Assembly: GCA_013146195.2 (NCBI GenBank) | Contig: CM028377.1 | Coordinates: 165,147,824-165,211,823 of the forward strand | Direction of reading: 5' to 3' | DNA: 64,000 nt | Source: Codonopsis lanceolata | Lineage: Eukaryota; Streptophyta; Magnoliopsida; Asterales; Campanulaceae | Shown here: in pieces, positions 10,465 through 21,298 of the stretch | Layout: each line of letters begins with the position of its first letter | Numbering within the stretch: position 1 is the stretch's first letter | The notes under the pieces: generated by a model | What the model was told of the DNA's origin: nothing | Databases searched by the model: none | The model's input: only the letters and a program-made list of their open reading frames with translations | Position numbers and translations under genes: made by a program

Positions 10465-11316
10465 TTTTCTTATTGTGTTGTGAAAGGACTCGATTGGCCG
10501 CTTCCCACGTGGACGACACGTGACAGCCGGGACGACTCAGTCAAGCCGAGGATTACCCTTAGTCCGAACAAATCGAGCATGATCAGGCCGACCAAGGCCA
10601 GTCCGATCAAGATTAATCCGAACAAGCCGAGCATTACCAGGCCGACTAGGATTAGCCCGACCCTGATTAAGGCCGACCATCATAATAGACGAGGACGCGA
10701 ACCCGACCGATCAAGCGACCATGAGAGCTCATGGTCGACCCTATGATCAGACCAACCTAAACGAGGAGACGTCATCACAGTACGAGGTACGCCAGGTGGC
10801 CATTCCTAATTGGAAAGACATCAACGTGCTCTGCGCCAGCCGCACCACTTACTGTTGACCTCTTTTCTGATACTTTGACATATCTGACAAAAGTAAGAAC
10901 CAATGAGAATTAGCCAACTCGGCCGACCAACATGGTTGGTCTCCATCGTGTTGCCCTACACTGTCTTGCAAGCCAAGCCTAAAGAAGATTATAAATATAG
11001 AGCATGGCCACCTTCCTCAGGTATGACACTGTTCACACTAAGCTATTACCTTACACAAATACATTCACACACTCACGGTGATCTCAGGGAACGCATGTGC
11101 TCATCTTTGTTATCCAATCACTGACTCTCACGCCGGAGGGCTTTAGCTGGGATAACCTCCCAGCTCCCTTAACGGTGTCTTTCTTGTTTCTCAGGTTACA
11201 GGTCCAGGAATCAGGGCATTCAAGCGTAAACTAGCCAATATCCATCTACCAACTTCCATAACAGCAACTCGCCGTCTAGGCCATCTCCACGTGTATTTCC
11301 AAATATAGTCACCCCA
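10465..11316 (+). repeat. Tat-2 5' LTR
   Basis: The stretch has the layout of a Tat LTR. It has a TG-starting edge near 10465 (TGTGTTGTGAAAGG), a GC-rich U3 with degenerate CCGA-containing repeats (10545-10720), and a TATA-like TATAAATATAG at about 10990. A pyrimidine-rich U5 runs up to a TTTGGCGCGATCAAG primer-like site at about 11318. No second LTR is present, so both edges are estimates. Confidence 0.55.
10545..10720 (+). repeat. Degenerate short repeats in Tat-2 U3
   Basis: Loosely repeated 12-18 bp words of the forms AAGCCGAG, AGTCCGA(A/T)CAA, AGGCCGAC and GATTA(A/G) recur at least eight times. U3 repeats of this kind often act as enhancer modules in LTRs; that role is inference here. 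Confidence 0.5.
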
Positions 11317-11400
11317 TAATTTGGCGCGATCAAGTGGTTCCGTTGCCAAGAATCGAAAGTTTTTCTCACTCTTCTATTTCTTAGCCCTAACTGTGAAACC

Positions 11401-13161
11401 ATGGAGAAAAACACACCCACAAAACAAAACCAACAAGGAACAAATAAGGCCATTCCCATTAGCCATGCAACCCCCTCTAACAACAAATAGGCTCGCTGAA
11501 ATAGACCTAACAACTCCTAGCTCGAAAACCCTTAAGGGAAGAGGAACCACAGACATAGCCCGTAACCTGGGAGTCGATTTTAACCGGGCCGAAACCTCCT
11601 TCGCCGAGGGAGAAGAGGAGGATGATGAGATACACCTCACTGGTTCCAAAATCCATAAGGAAACACAAACGAGCGAGCATGAACGATGCTTGGAGGAATT
11701 AAAGTTTTGGGAATGCCAAAAGCTTTATCTCCCAGGAATCCAAGAGGCCGAGCGAAAAGTGTTCGAGTTGAGCAAAAAGGTGGGGCCACTTCCAACATGA
11801 TAGTTGCTCGGGAGCCAGCCCAAGCCAGTAAGGAGGCCTCCCCGAAAGGCAAAGAAAAAAGAAATGCCACTCCTCGCCCAAGCGCGAAGTCAAGGCTAGG
11901 GAAAAAGATTGTCGAACATGTACAGAAACCGAGCATTCATAGCCGACTAACTTTTCCCGATGAGTCAAGATGCCCGCCCTCTCGAACAAGGGAAAGAAGC
12001 GAAAAGGGAGAATCCAGACCAAGAACGGAGGCAATGAAGAGCAGAACATGCGAACATTGCACCCATCCCCAGCAATCAGGAACATGACAACGTAAAAGTG
12101 GTCGGAACGCGACCACTGAAGTACAGAAAGAAACCCCAGCCCCGCCTATGGAAGTCGAGCAGGAGGTGAAATATCTCCGAGGAAGGCTAGAAGCCATCGA
12201 GAAAGGGAAACCGATGATGCTCCCCCCGTCCAAGAATGGACCATTTAAAGAGAAGATGAGAAAAACCCCGTTGCCCGATAAGAAGCTACCGAACTTCGAC
12301 TCTTACCAGGGTCTCACCAGCGCAGTTGACCACATTGCTAGTTTTGAAGTTAAGATGAATGCCATAGCTCCCGAGGACGAGGACGCGTGGGGTAAGATCT
12401 TCGCGGGGACCTTGCAGGGAAAGGCTTTGAAATGGTACACTGGCCTGATGCCAGACTCTGTGGGAACCTGGGATGAATTTAGACAGATGTTTGTGACACA
12501 ATTTTCCTCGGCGGGATAGCAACCGAAGAAACAGACGGATTTATGTGGCATACAGAAGCGTCACAACGAGTCAAACCAAATGTACATGGACCGATTTATG
12601 GCCATGGTCGATCAGATACCATACATCTCGGAGGAATCCATAAAGATGTGTTTCATCTCTGGTCTACAACAGGGCCTGATGAGGCAGGAAATGATGCTCC
12701 GCGATCATGGGTCGGTAGGAGAAATGTATGCACATGCACTTCGGGTCATAAATGCCGAGGATGCAAAAGGAGATGGGAAGAAGAAAGACCACGAGGGGTC
12801 TCAGTGAGCTCACGACAATTGGGGAAAGGATAGCCGAGGAGGCACATGCCGGCATGAAGATAGCCGGGGACGACACAAGTGGGATGATATGAATTGGACC
12901 CCCCTGAACACGACTCGCGAGCACATCATGAATGTCCTGCTCGATCAGGACAGGATCGAACGACCACCTCCGCTAAAGGACACACGCTATCCGCGAAGCC
13001 CAAACAAACACTGCGCTTACCACAAAGACATCGGGCATACAACTGAAGAGTGCATCAATCTGAAGCGGGCAATCCAAAGGCTGATAGACAAGGGAGAGCT
13101 CAAGAGATTCGAGCAAAGAAACAACCAAGGGGGACGGGGAAGAGAGCAACAAAGAAATTAG
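11401..13161 (+). pseudogene. Tat-2 gag
   Basis: Gag probably starts at ATG 11401 (MEKNTPTKQ), about 80 bp after the primer site, but a frameshift near 11490 moves the reading to the next frame. From 12148 one frame runs on through gag and protease, broken by stops at 12517-12519, 12805-12807 and 13159-13161. The retrotrans_gag core is visible as LPNFDSYQG, LQGKALKWYTGLMPDSVGTW and FRQMFVTQF, then RHNESNQMYMDRFMAMV and CFISGLQQGL. The nucleic-acid binding part is CAYHKDIGHTTEEC (about 13012-13053), a CCHC-like knuckle typical of Tat Gag. The middle part (11686-12087) is Lys/Arg/Pro-rich. It would form the particle if repaired; it is dead as it stands. Confidence 0.75.
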
Positions 13162-13194
13162 AACCCACAACCAGACAATGCAAGGCCTAGGAAT

Positions 13195-13575
13195 GTGATT
13201 GATACCATCAGAGAAGCAACTCCGAGTGGTACTCGATTGAAGAACATGATTTACAACTTGAAGCATGTGGTAAACGCTATGCCACGAGAGGGCGAGGAAG
13301 GAGGTATCATATTTATGCCAAGCGAACTAGCCATTAGTGAAACAACGAGGCAGCAGCCGCTAACCTTGCGAGTTGGAATTCACAATAGCGATGTGAAGAG
13401 GGTCCTAGTGGATACAGGAGCATCGAGGGACATCCTGTATTACAAATGCTTCCTCGGTTTGAAGTTGGGGGACGCCCATCTCAAACTAAGCTCGGTGCAG
13501 CTAGAGGGATTCACCGGCCACCAGGTTGCAGTGAAAGGGTCGGTGATAGACACCCCAATTTCGTACCCCTGGTAT
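13195..13575 (+). pseudogene. Tat-2 aspartic protease, truncated
   Basis: The frame continues from gag and shows RVLVDTGASRDILYYKC with an intact D-T-G-A active site at about 13408-13419, then QLEGFTGHQVAVKGSV. Similarity to the Tat-1 protease is obvious, but here the catalytic triplet is unchanged. The reading leaves the family pattern after DTPISY (about 13567), and the following sequence belongs to the Ogre-1 LTR. The second half of the fold (Y-N-x-I-L-G-R-P) is absent. Confidence 0.75.
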
Positions 13576-14694
13576 GTGACTCTGACATGTGATATCAAGA
13601 ACTGTTAAAACTTAACAAATGTCAAGTTACATGAGTTAAAAATGCGAAAGGCAAAGCAGGATGCGCAAAACAGTAAATTACGAGGGGTAAAAGTGTCAAA
13701 ATCAAAGTTGAATAGTGGCCTTGGCGCCGCCTGAAGATGCTGCTGGCGTCGCGCCCAAGGAAGGATATTGCCGCGCCATGATGTCCATCAGAGTTTCGCT
13801 AAAGCACAATAAAGGCCGCGTACCACCAATTGAAGCGGCTGAAGGAAATTGGGAAATGCCGGATGACTCCGTCTCTCCAACTATAAATAAGAGGCCCCGA
13901 CTCCTCATTTAAGTTGTTCAAGAGTGCGATAAAAAAATCGCAACGAAGCTCTGTCTCTCCGCGTTCCTCCGAGAGATTAGTTACGAGAGGTGTGAGATAG
14001 GTGAGTGAAGCCCCTAAAGTCTCCAAACCCCGTCTAAACTCCGCCAAAATAAATATCCACCGGTTATAAGTGATCCCTAGCCTAGTTGTTAGGTATCCAC
14101 CTCACTTCCCCGGCCCAAAAATCCCAAAGTAAGCCGTTACTCGCCCGAGTAACGAAATGAAAAACAAAAACTAAGCCGTTATTCCGCCCAACCAAAAGGC
14201 GAAACCAACCAAAATAAGTCACACTCGCCCGAGTAGACAAGCCAAAAGTCACCGAAATAAGCAGTCACTCTGCCCAAATCAAAACAACAACCACACAACA
14301 AACAACAAAAAAGACTCCCTCTCCCTGAAGGACAAAGCGAACACACTACCGCTCTAAAAGGTAAAGCTTTTAAGGGCGTTATTTATTTTATTTTTTTACT
14401 TTTCTGTCCATTTATTATTTTAAAGTTGTTATTTAAATCTGGCACAATGTAGCCAATATAAGCTGTGTTGTGCCCGGATTAGAATAGAAAATATTATGTA
14501 AAAGAGCCGTTATAATGACCAAATATTTTTAAACACATTTATAATTATTGTAAGGAAATGGCTGCGAGTCCGTAAATAATGTAGCCACGGATGTATTTGT
14601 TTTAATTTTCTGTCTTTTAATGCTTTATTTATTTGCTAAATAAATATAACAATAAGCATATTTCAGCCAAAAACCACTTTTGAGACCGAAAGGG

Positions 14695-14725
14695 CGAGTT
14701 GGGTGCCTAACACCTTCCCAACTCG
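14695..14725 (+). other. Hairpin in Ogre-1 LTR
   Basis: CGAGTTGGG at 14695-14703 pairs perfectly with CCCAACTCG at 14717-14725, enclosing TGCCTAACACCTT. The stem is followed by T-rich sequence. The GGGTGCCTAACACCTTCCC core is a recurring feature of Ogre LTRs and probably lies in the transcribed R/U5 part, where a structure could serve 3'-end formation or packaging. Confidence 0.7.
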
Positions 14726-14828
14726 TAACTTAGCCTCCGAACCCGTTTCTTTTTCTCTGGTTTATTTTTCTTTTTTTGGTTTTGCTTTATTTTGCCTTAA
14801 AATAAAGATGGCGACTCTAAAACTTTCA

Positions 14829-15200
14829 GATCCAGTGGGGCCTTGCAACACTCCTTTACACTTTTCCGTTCTCCCCTAAAAAAGGGAGAATGCGAATGGA
14901 AGGGTGATGTATTCACATATCCTGGTATCCCCTAAAAAAGGGATAACTGGATGCGGGAAACCCAAAGCTCCCATAGTGATCAGAAACGGGTCATAAGGCT
15001 ATTTTTAATAAAATCCATAGTGGGGGCGTCGCAATATCCTTTTTTGCACTTTTCCGTTTTCCCCTAAAAAAAAAAAATGAGAATGAAAGGGTAATGCATT
15101 CCCATATCCTGGTATCCCCTAAAAAGGGATAACTTGATGCGGGAAACTATAAGTTCCCATATTGGATACAAAATCCACTAAAGGCAACCGAGGCACATTC
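14829..15200 (+). repeat. Two tandem ~185-bp units in Ogre-1 LTR
   Basis: The unit containing ATCCAGTGGGG...CACTTTTCCGTT...CCTGGTATCCCCTAAAA...GATGCGGGAAAC occurs at 14829-15010 and again at 15012-15200 with scattered changes (shared CACTTTTCCGTT at 14859 and 15047). A partial third unit with CACTTTTG and TTCCCCTAAACAAGGGAGG follows at 15230-15270. Inside each unit CCCCTAAAAA...GGGA forms small inverted pairs. Confidence 0.75.
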
Positions 15201-15348
15201 CAACGTGCTAACATAGACAGCACTCCTCTCGCACTTTTGATTTCGTCTTCCCCTAAACAAGGGAGGGTGAAACGAGAGCAGTGGTGTCCGCATCCGCACG
15301 CGCACCCCTATCCAGGCGCGGGGCGCGGGTCGCACCCCGGGAACCTTA

Positions 15349-15368
15349 AAGTGGCGACTCTGCTGGGG
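15349..15368 (+). promoter_or_regulatory. Ogre-1 primer-binding site
   Basis: GTGGCGACTCTGCTGGGGAG lies at the LTR/internal junction. From memory of Ogre elements this sequence pairs with the 3' end of a plant arginine tRNA. A decayed echo (GATGGCGACTCTAAAAC) is at 14807-14823 inside the LTR repeat region. Confidence 0.7.
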
Positions 15369-16632
15369 AGTTGTTTTATTTTAAATAAAATGGAGGGCTA
15401 GACTCATAAAATAATTTTTTTTTTGTTTTTATTTGTTTCTGGCTGAAGTATGCTTGTTATATTAATTTACGCATTTGAATATTGCGTTCCTATACATCCG
15501 TGCCTATATTTGTGGATATGATCCTCCATCTTGTAGCAGTTTCGTTCCGATAACTGTTACATGTGTATTTAAGAATATTCTAAAAAAAAAGCAAAAATCA
15601 AAAAAAAATTCAAAAAAAAAATTCAAAAAATTAAAAAAAAATTACATATATGTTACAAATAAATTCCGGGCAGCACAACAAAAGGGCCAGGGCTTTATTT
15701 TATTTCCGGCCCTATATTATTATTTCTTTCAGTTCATTTCCTTTTTTCGTATTATTCTGTACATTTGTACATATCTGCATTCATTCTGTCATTTTACTTT
15801 GGGGACATAGGACCAAATTTGTAATTAATAGGGATAGATAGTTTCCCCACTTTTCTTTCTATTTCTTAATATGTTGTGTTTGCTTGCTTGCGCTCAAACT
15901 AAAAAGCCGAGAAAATCCACACGTAATAGTAAGACATGTCATACTTGTTTTATTTTTCTGTTTATATATCTAAAAAAAAAGTATAATAAAGACTTTACTG
16001 CTTTCTAAATACCGCACACACGTGCACACATATAGGAATATTCCGAACTGTTACCCTACACCATGGCCAGCCTACCCCCTGCATAAGCCAACGCTAGAAT
16101 GCATATAGTTTCTCAAGACACTTCATAGACCGACCGGTTTTTGCGTCTTCGAATTATGAGTCAGCCCAAAAAAAAATCAAAAAAGAAAAAAAAAAATATG
16201 TATATAAAAAAATGTGCAAGTTCAAAAAAAATGATGATAAAAATAAATAAATAAATAAATGCGCAGCAAGAAAAAAAATAAATATAAATAACAAACAGGG
16301 GCTGATTTATAATTCTCAGATGCTCGACCTAGACCATTTCGGATGGTGGATCCTGGAAAGAGTATAGGCCCTTTGCTTGGGACCAATCCAGTCCTGGGGA
16401 GTCGAAAGGCAGGTGGAAATACGTTGGTCCTATACTCTAGAGAAAGAATCCACTGTTCCAAGAAAAGTCCTGAGACTGTCAAAATGAAGCGGGTGCTTAT
16501 CCGGTCAATTGTAGGGAACAAAATAAATAATAATAAAATATACTAATAAAAGACACGCTGTATCAAGCCCGAGAAAGCCTCCGGCCGGCCTTACGATACC
16601 TCAAAACCCCATTTTCCTCGAAACGGCCGAAT
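15369..16632 (+). other. Ogre-1 untranslated leader, no gene seen
   Basis: This 1.26 kb is A/T-rich with poly(A) tracts (15583-15645, 16165-16290) and an (AAAT)n microsatellite at about 16240-16260. No frame shows a recognisable protein. Ogre elements often carry an extra ORF upstream of gag; none is visible in this copy. Confidence 0.6.
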
Positions 16633-17997
16633 TTGGAAAGGCGAGATAATATCTTGGCGGTTGATACGGAAAGTAGTGCAAATCAGTCGAAGGTGTCGAT
16701 CGAGGCAGGCGAGAATCGACAGAAAGTGAAGATCGGTATGGGTACAAATTCAGGGGCTCTAGGGTATGTTCCGACTCTAGCAATGCGGCAATGGCTAGAC
16801 CAAAATTTGGATGCACTGACTGATCATATAATGAGGAGCCAAGTGGCTAATCTGGTGCAAAATTTAAAATCCAGTGGTGAGGAAATCTCTTCCCTTGCAG
16901 TTCCCCAATAAGCATCAACCTTCCATGTTCCTCCAAATCCAATTTCCCAACCAAACACCAATCCACTAACCCAGAATCCCTATATTGTTCAAAACCCACC
17001 AACCCAGACTCCATATACTACCCAAAACCCACCAATCCAATATCCCTATCCTACCCAAAATCCATATTCTATCCAAAATCCTTATCCAGCCCAATATCCT
17101 TACCCTACCCAAAACCCACCAATCCAATATCCCTATCCTACCCAAAATTCATATTTTATCCAAAATCCTTATCCAACCCAATATCCATATCCTATCCAAT
17201 ATCCATATCCTATCCAAAATCCATATCCAGCCCAATATCCATATCCAACCCAAAATCCTCACCAGACCCTTCAGCCATAAATTAACCCAGCCTTCCCTAA
17301 TCCAGCCAGTATATACCAAAACCCAACTTTCCCGTCCGCCAAAATGGAGGCTGACATCAAAATTTTGAAAACCATAATGCTTAAAATTCTAAACCAAGAA
17401 GTTTTTGATGAAAATTTGGGGGACAGCTTTTTGGGTATGATAAAAGGAGGCACATATGAAAAGCTCCCTGGTGAGTTCGAACTTATTGCCAATAAGCCTC
17501 TGCAGAATTGGTACACCACGACCGGTCCGCTCCTGATGCCTGCAGACCTAGTAGACTGTTTTGGATATACTATCCCCACTCTTTTCCCTAGCTTTACGGA
17601 TTGGTCATCTACCAATCCGCTACCTAAAGTTGAGGATCTCAAACCCCAGGTCCTCAACAATGTAATAACCCATGTACAGTATGCTTTTAATAATAATATA
17701 AATGTCTTTGCTTATTCCTTAGTTGCACCTACTTTAAAAGACACATTAAATAATAATAATTATGATAATGAGTCATTTAATAAAATGGACCCAAAAGATA
17801 AAAATTATCTACTTGAGCTTGCAAAGTCAGTTGAGTACCAGGAGCAGAGCCATTCATCAGCAGCTACTGAAGACTTGTCTGCGATCAACTTGGGGCTGGA
17901 CAATGAAGTCAAAGAGATCATAATCGGCAGCTACCTCCAAGGCCCAGAAAGAAAGGCACTCATCGATCTCCTCAAAGAGTTCGTAGACATTTTTGCC
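16633..17997 (+). pseudogene. Ogre-1 gag-like region with Pro/Tyr/Gln repeats
   Basis: One frame runs from 16633 to 17997 with in-frame stops at 16909-16911 and 17278-17280. It opens with about 90 residues including PTLAMRQWLDQNLDALTDHI. It then has about 110 residues of QNPYP-type repeats (16930-17277) and a segment from 17344 with LPGEFELIANKPLQNWYTTT, which I do not recognise. From about 17895 the sequence is the N-terminal pol extension (NEVKEIIIGSYLQ), which leads into EFVDIFA at the 17998 stop. Neither a zinc knuckle nor a D-T-G protease motif is present, so a deletion has probably joined gag-like sequence directly to the RT leader. The assignment to gag rests on position. Confidence 0.5.
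16930..17277 (+). repeat. Tandem NPYPxQ-coding repeats
   Basis: Degenerate 15-18 bp units such as CCATATCC(A/T)A(A/C)CCAA encode QNPYPTQYPYP-like peptides, about 18 copies in the gag frame. The region is purine-poor on the plus strand and strongly C/A/T-biased, unlike its surroundings. Confidence 0.85.
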
Positions 17998-19563
17998 TGA
18001 TCCTACGAAGATATGCCCGGCCTGGATCCAGCTATAGTCGAGCACCAGATTCCCACATATCCGGATGCTCGCCCAGTCAAACAGAAGCTTCGACGCATTA
18101 AACCAGAATGGTCACTACAAGTCAAAGAAGAAATCATGAAACAGCTACGCGTCAACTTCATTCAGGAAGTTGAATACTCGACCTGGTTGTCCAATATAGT
18201 GACCGTTCCCAAGCCCAACGAGAAAGTTAGAATCTGTGTAGACTTCCGCGACCTCAACAAAGCGTCGCCCAAAGATGACTTCCCCCTGCCCAACATTGAT
18301 ATTGTGGTAGATGCCGTCGCAGATTCACAAAGTCCGATCTTTCGTCGACGGCATGCTGGCCTACAACCAAATCAAAATGGCAGCAGAAGACCAGGAGAAG
18401 ACTTCATTCACTACTCCCTGGGGGACTTATTGTTACAGTGTCATGCCATTCGGACTGAAGAATGCCGGAGCCACTTACTAGAGGGCTGTCACCACCCTCT
18501 TCCACGACATGATCCATAAAGAAATGGAGGTCTATGTTGATGATATGATCGTGCATTCCAGCGACGCCAATGGTGCTCACATCAAAGATCTTCGGAAGTT
18601 CTTCGAAAGACTAAGGAAGCACCAGATGAAGCTTAACCCCACCAAATGCACATTCGGGGTTACCAAAGGCAAAGTCCTGGGATTTTTAGTAACTGAGCAA
18701 GGTATCGAGATCGAGCCAGCAAAGATCAAAGCCCTCCTAGAAATGCCACAGCCAAAAACCCTCCACTGAAGTCAAAGGCTTCCTAGGCCTTGCAGACATC
18801 GCCTGCTTTCATCGACACCGACCACCACATGTGAGCCCCTCTTTAAACTCCTAAAAAAGAATACCGACCAAGTCTGGGACGCCAAATGCCAGCTAGCCTT
18901 CGAGAAAATAAAAGCCTACCTTACCAATCCCCCTGTGCTAGCTCCACCCCATACACATAAACCTCTCCTCATATACTTGACCGTCACAGACACGTCAGTA
19001 GGGGCTATGCTCGCCCAAGAGAAAGAAGATTCCTACATTGAAAATGCCATATACTTCATAAGTAGGAAGCTACAAGGAAGCGAGCTAAATTATTCGGCGC
19101 TGGAAAAAAGCTGCACCGGCCTAGTCTGGGCCACTCAGAGGCTCAAAACCTATCTCCAAGGAAGGTCCATCAAGCTCATATCCAGGATGGACACTATCAA
19201 GTACATCTTCGGTAAACCATCACTGTCCAGCCGACTAGCCAAGTGGTCCTTTCTTCTTAATGAGTTTGACATAACTTATGTCACACTCAAGTCTATCAAA
19301 GGGAGCGTCATTGCAGACCACTTAGCCGATCTACCTTTGAAGGCCGAAGATGCGACTGAGCCCGATTTCCCAGATGAAGGTGTCCTGGAAATCACTGACC
19401 ATGACACTTGTTGGCAGATGTTCTTTGACGGAGCCGCGAACAAAAGAGGCTTTGGCATAGGAACCTTGTTAATCGATCCGGCTGACTCTCACACTCCGTT
19501 GGCTATAAGGTTGGAGTTCGAATGTTCAAATAATACGACGGAATATGAAGCCTGTATTGCTGG
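17998..19563 (+). pseudogene. Ogre-1 pol: RT, RNase H and start of second RNase H
   Basis: After a TGA at 17998-18000, where relatives have tryptophan (FA-W-SYEDMPGLD), the same frame continues with VKQKLRRIKPEWS and CVDFRDLNKASPKDDFPLP. A frameshift near 18340 moves reading to the next frame (NQIKMAAEDQEKTSF, MPFGLKNAGATY), which has a TAG at about 18479. The catalytic YVDDM has YVDD at 18533-18544. A compensated pair of frameshifts lies at 18765-18825. RNase H follows (TDTSVGAML, SRKLQGSELNYS, IADHLADLP). The second RNase H starts at about 19410 with MFFDGAANKRGFGIGTLL and reaches TEYEACIAG before the copia LTR cuts it. The order is standard Tat/Ogre pol. Confidence 0.85.
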
Positions 19564-20815
19564 TGTGGGTCCCAACGGGCACAATAATAAGCTAGAAGGG
19601 GGGGGGGGTTGAATAGCTTATTATACACTTAAAACTTTTTAAGTAAGTTCTTTGAAAGGTACTTTCAATCTATTGAAAAGATTGAAGTAGCGGAAGTCTT
19701 TCAATGAAGCTGGTTCAAGTCTGCCGATAAGGACTACCGGTAGACCTTAACAAGTTACTTAAGTTTGCTGTAAAGGGTAAAGATAAATAATGTAATAAGC
19801 AGTTAAATAAGCAGACAAGTAGAAAAGGAATTAACACAAGTATTTTGGGATGGTTCACACTATAAAGAGTGCTATGTCCACCACCAAGGCAGTCAACCTT
19901 GGATTTAAATAGTGCACTATGTTTTCCACTAGATCTATTACAAAGAATATTCCCAATGGATCGTGTACAAAATATTGACTTGTGTTTGGGGGTTAAGGAA
20001 TTAAATATATGTGAAAACAGGATATTTAATTCGTGCAGAAGGATAGCTATTGAATGAAAACAACAAGAAGTAAAACAATAAATGTTGATGCACAACTTCT
20101 TGTTGTTGACGAGGACTTCTGGATCTGTTGAGGATCTCTTGAATGCACTGAGTAATAAGACTTAGAGTTGTTGTAGATTTTCAGAGCAATTCGTCAAGTG
20201 TCTATTTCTTCAGTCTTTAATGGTAGTATTTATAGCAGGTGCATTCTGGAGATCCGTTGGAGAAGACGAAGACTTAACAGCTCTATTAGGTTGAATGCAT
20301 TAAATGCATGGGGCTGTCAATCAAGAATTTCGTCTTCACAGATATCGAGCAGGGAATGAGTACTGAGATCTTCTGGAAGTTGGGCAATCTGGATGTCAGA
20401 TCTGTGAGAGTTGTTGCAGAGGTGACACCGCTTTCCTCGCTTTCACTGCTCAGCCGTGAAAAGTCTTCTGCTTTTAGAAAGCCGCCGGCAAGTCCGAGAT
20501 GTCGTGGAATGTCTCAATTAAAATTCAAACCGATAAGGATAAATTTAAATTGATCCATTAAGATTTGCTTGACTGGACACGTCATGATTTGACCGAGTGT
20601 GAACAAGGTCTGCCGTTTGTATGTTGAAGCAGGTCTTCCGGTGAAGCTTTCGAAGAGGTCTTCCGCTGAACCTGTTAAAGTCCTATAAAAGCTATACTTG
20701 GCAAAGTTCTATACACAGTTGCCACGCTAATCGATACGCAGCCCAATTAGCCACTGATGTATAAAACTAGTGTAATGTATGAGCAGATATAAATCTAATA
20801 CAATAAGAATCAACA
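19564..20815 (-). repeat. Copia 3' LTR
   Basis: On the minus strand it starts TGTTGATTCTTATTG (20815), directly after the purine tract, and ends GGGACCCACA (19564), about 1.25 kb. A TATA motif (GCTATAAATACTACC on the minus strand) lies near 20227-20241. A run of 11 G at 19598-19608 followed by TTGAATAG is a word commonly seen at the edge of plant copia LTRs. The outer edge could instead be 19561, because a TGG precedes the TGTGGG. Confidence 0.65.
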
Positions 20816-20828
20816 ATCTCCTCCTATT
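20816..20828 (-). promoter_or_regulatory. Copia polypurine tract
   Basis: The minus strand reads AATAGGAGGAGAT immediately before the LTR TGTTGATTC. This is the standard plus-strand primer arrangement of plant copia elements. Confidence 0.7.
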
Positions 20829-21298
20829 TATATCTGGTCATCATTACTACAAATGAGGGCTATAACCGACTATGTGATAGATAATAGCATGTCTAAGAGT
20901 TTTATTCATTTAATAACGGAAGACATGCCTCTATCAAACAGTAGAGCACCTCAAGTGTAAAGACTAATCTAAGTGCATAAAAAGATAAGGAAATCATAGA
21001 ACAACACACAGATTAGTAGCAATCAGTTTAAATAAATTTAAACGGAGTGTTTAAATTCTAAGTAGATATAGAAAATGGAATAACAAGAACTTAAACACAA
21101 GACATTTTTGAAAGGCAGATAATCTTCTGTATTATAAACAAGAAGTTTAATGTTTACAGAGTTTTCAAAAGATAGGATAAGTACAAAGGTTAAGGGAAAA
21201 AATAGATACTTATTTTACCAAGGTCGTTTCCCTTTTCCTTTGTCTGCAAAGATCTTTCTCCCTACGCTGCTCTCTAGCTCTTCCATTCTTCGCACGCA

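Larger units (their letters stand above)
10465..13575 (+). mobile_element. Ty3/gypsy Tat-lineage element (Tat-2), truncated in protease
   Basis: In plus orientation this holds an LTR (about 10465-11316), a degenerate primer site, gag and the first part of a protease. It stops at about 13575, where Ogre-1 begins. Gag carries the Tat-type zinc knuckle CAYHKDIGHTTEEC, and the protease reads VLVDTGASRDILYYKC, close to Tat-1 but clearly a different family. RT, RNase H, integrase and 3' LTR do not appear anywhere later in the window. They were either deleted or lie beyond the nested insertions and gaps. Confidence 0.75.
13576..15348 (+). repeat. Ogre-1 5' LTR
   Basis: A TATA box (TATAAATA) is at 13882-13889. 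A set of degenerate repeats carrying (A)AGCCGTTACTCGCCCGAGTA lies at 14130-14285. A hairpin at 14695-14725 and two 185-bp tandem units at about 14829-15200 follow. The GC-rich end runs into the primer site at 15349. The left edge is where the Tat-2 protease stops (13567-13610). No 3' LTR is present to confirm the limits. Confidence 0.6.
13576..19563 (+). mobile_element. Ogre-like Ty3/gypsy element (Ogre-1), nested in Tat-2 and truncated by copia
   Basis: In plus orientation: a long LTR (about 1.77 kb), a primer site GTGGCGACTCTGCTGGGGAG, a 1.26 kb A-rich leader, a gag-like region, RT, RNase H and the start of a second RNase H. The primer site and the hairpin sequence GGGTGCCTAACACCTTCCC in the LTR are familiar from Ogre elements. 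The element ends abruptly in the second RNase H at about 19563, where the copia LTR starts. No protease motif is present between gag and RT, so it carries an internal deletion. Confidence 0.78.

Noticed and set aside
14807..14850. Second Ogre primer site (GATGGCGACTCTAAAAC)
   Set aside because: Only the first half matches; the TGCTGGGGA half is lost and LTR-like repeats continue after it, so it is a decayed duplicate, not the working site.
16985..17368. Plus-strand frame reading as HILPKTHQSNIPILPK-like repeats
   Set aside because: It is a shifted reading of the NPYPxQ repeats; the frame shared with 16633-18000 gives the regular repeat and joins the flanking gag-like sequence.
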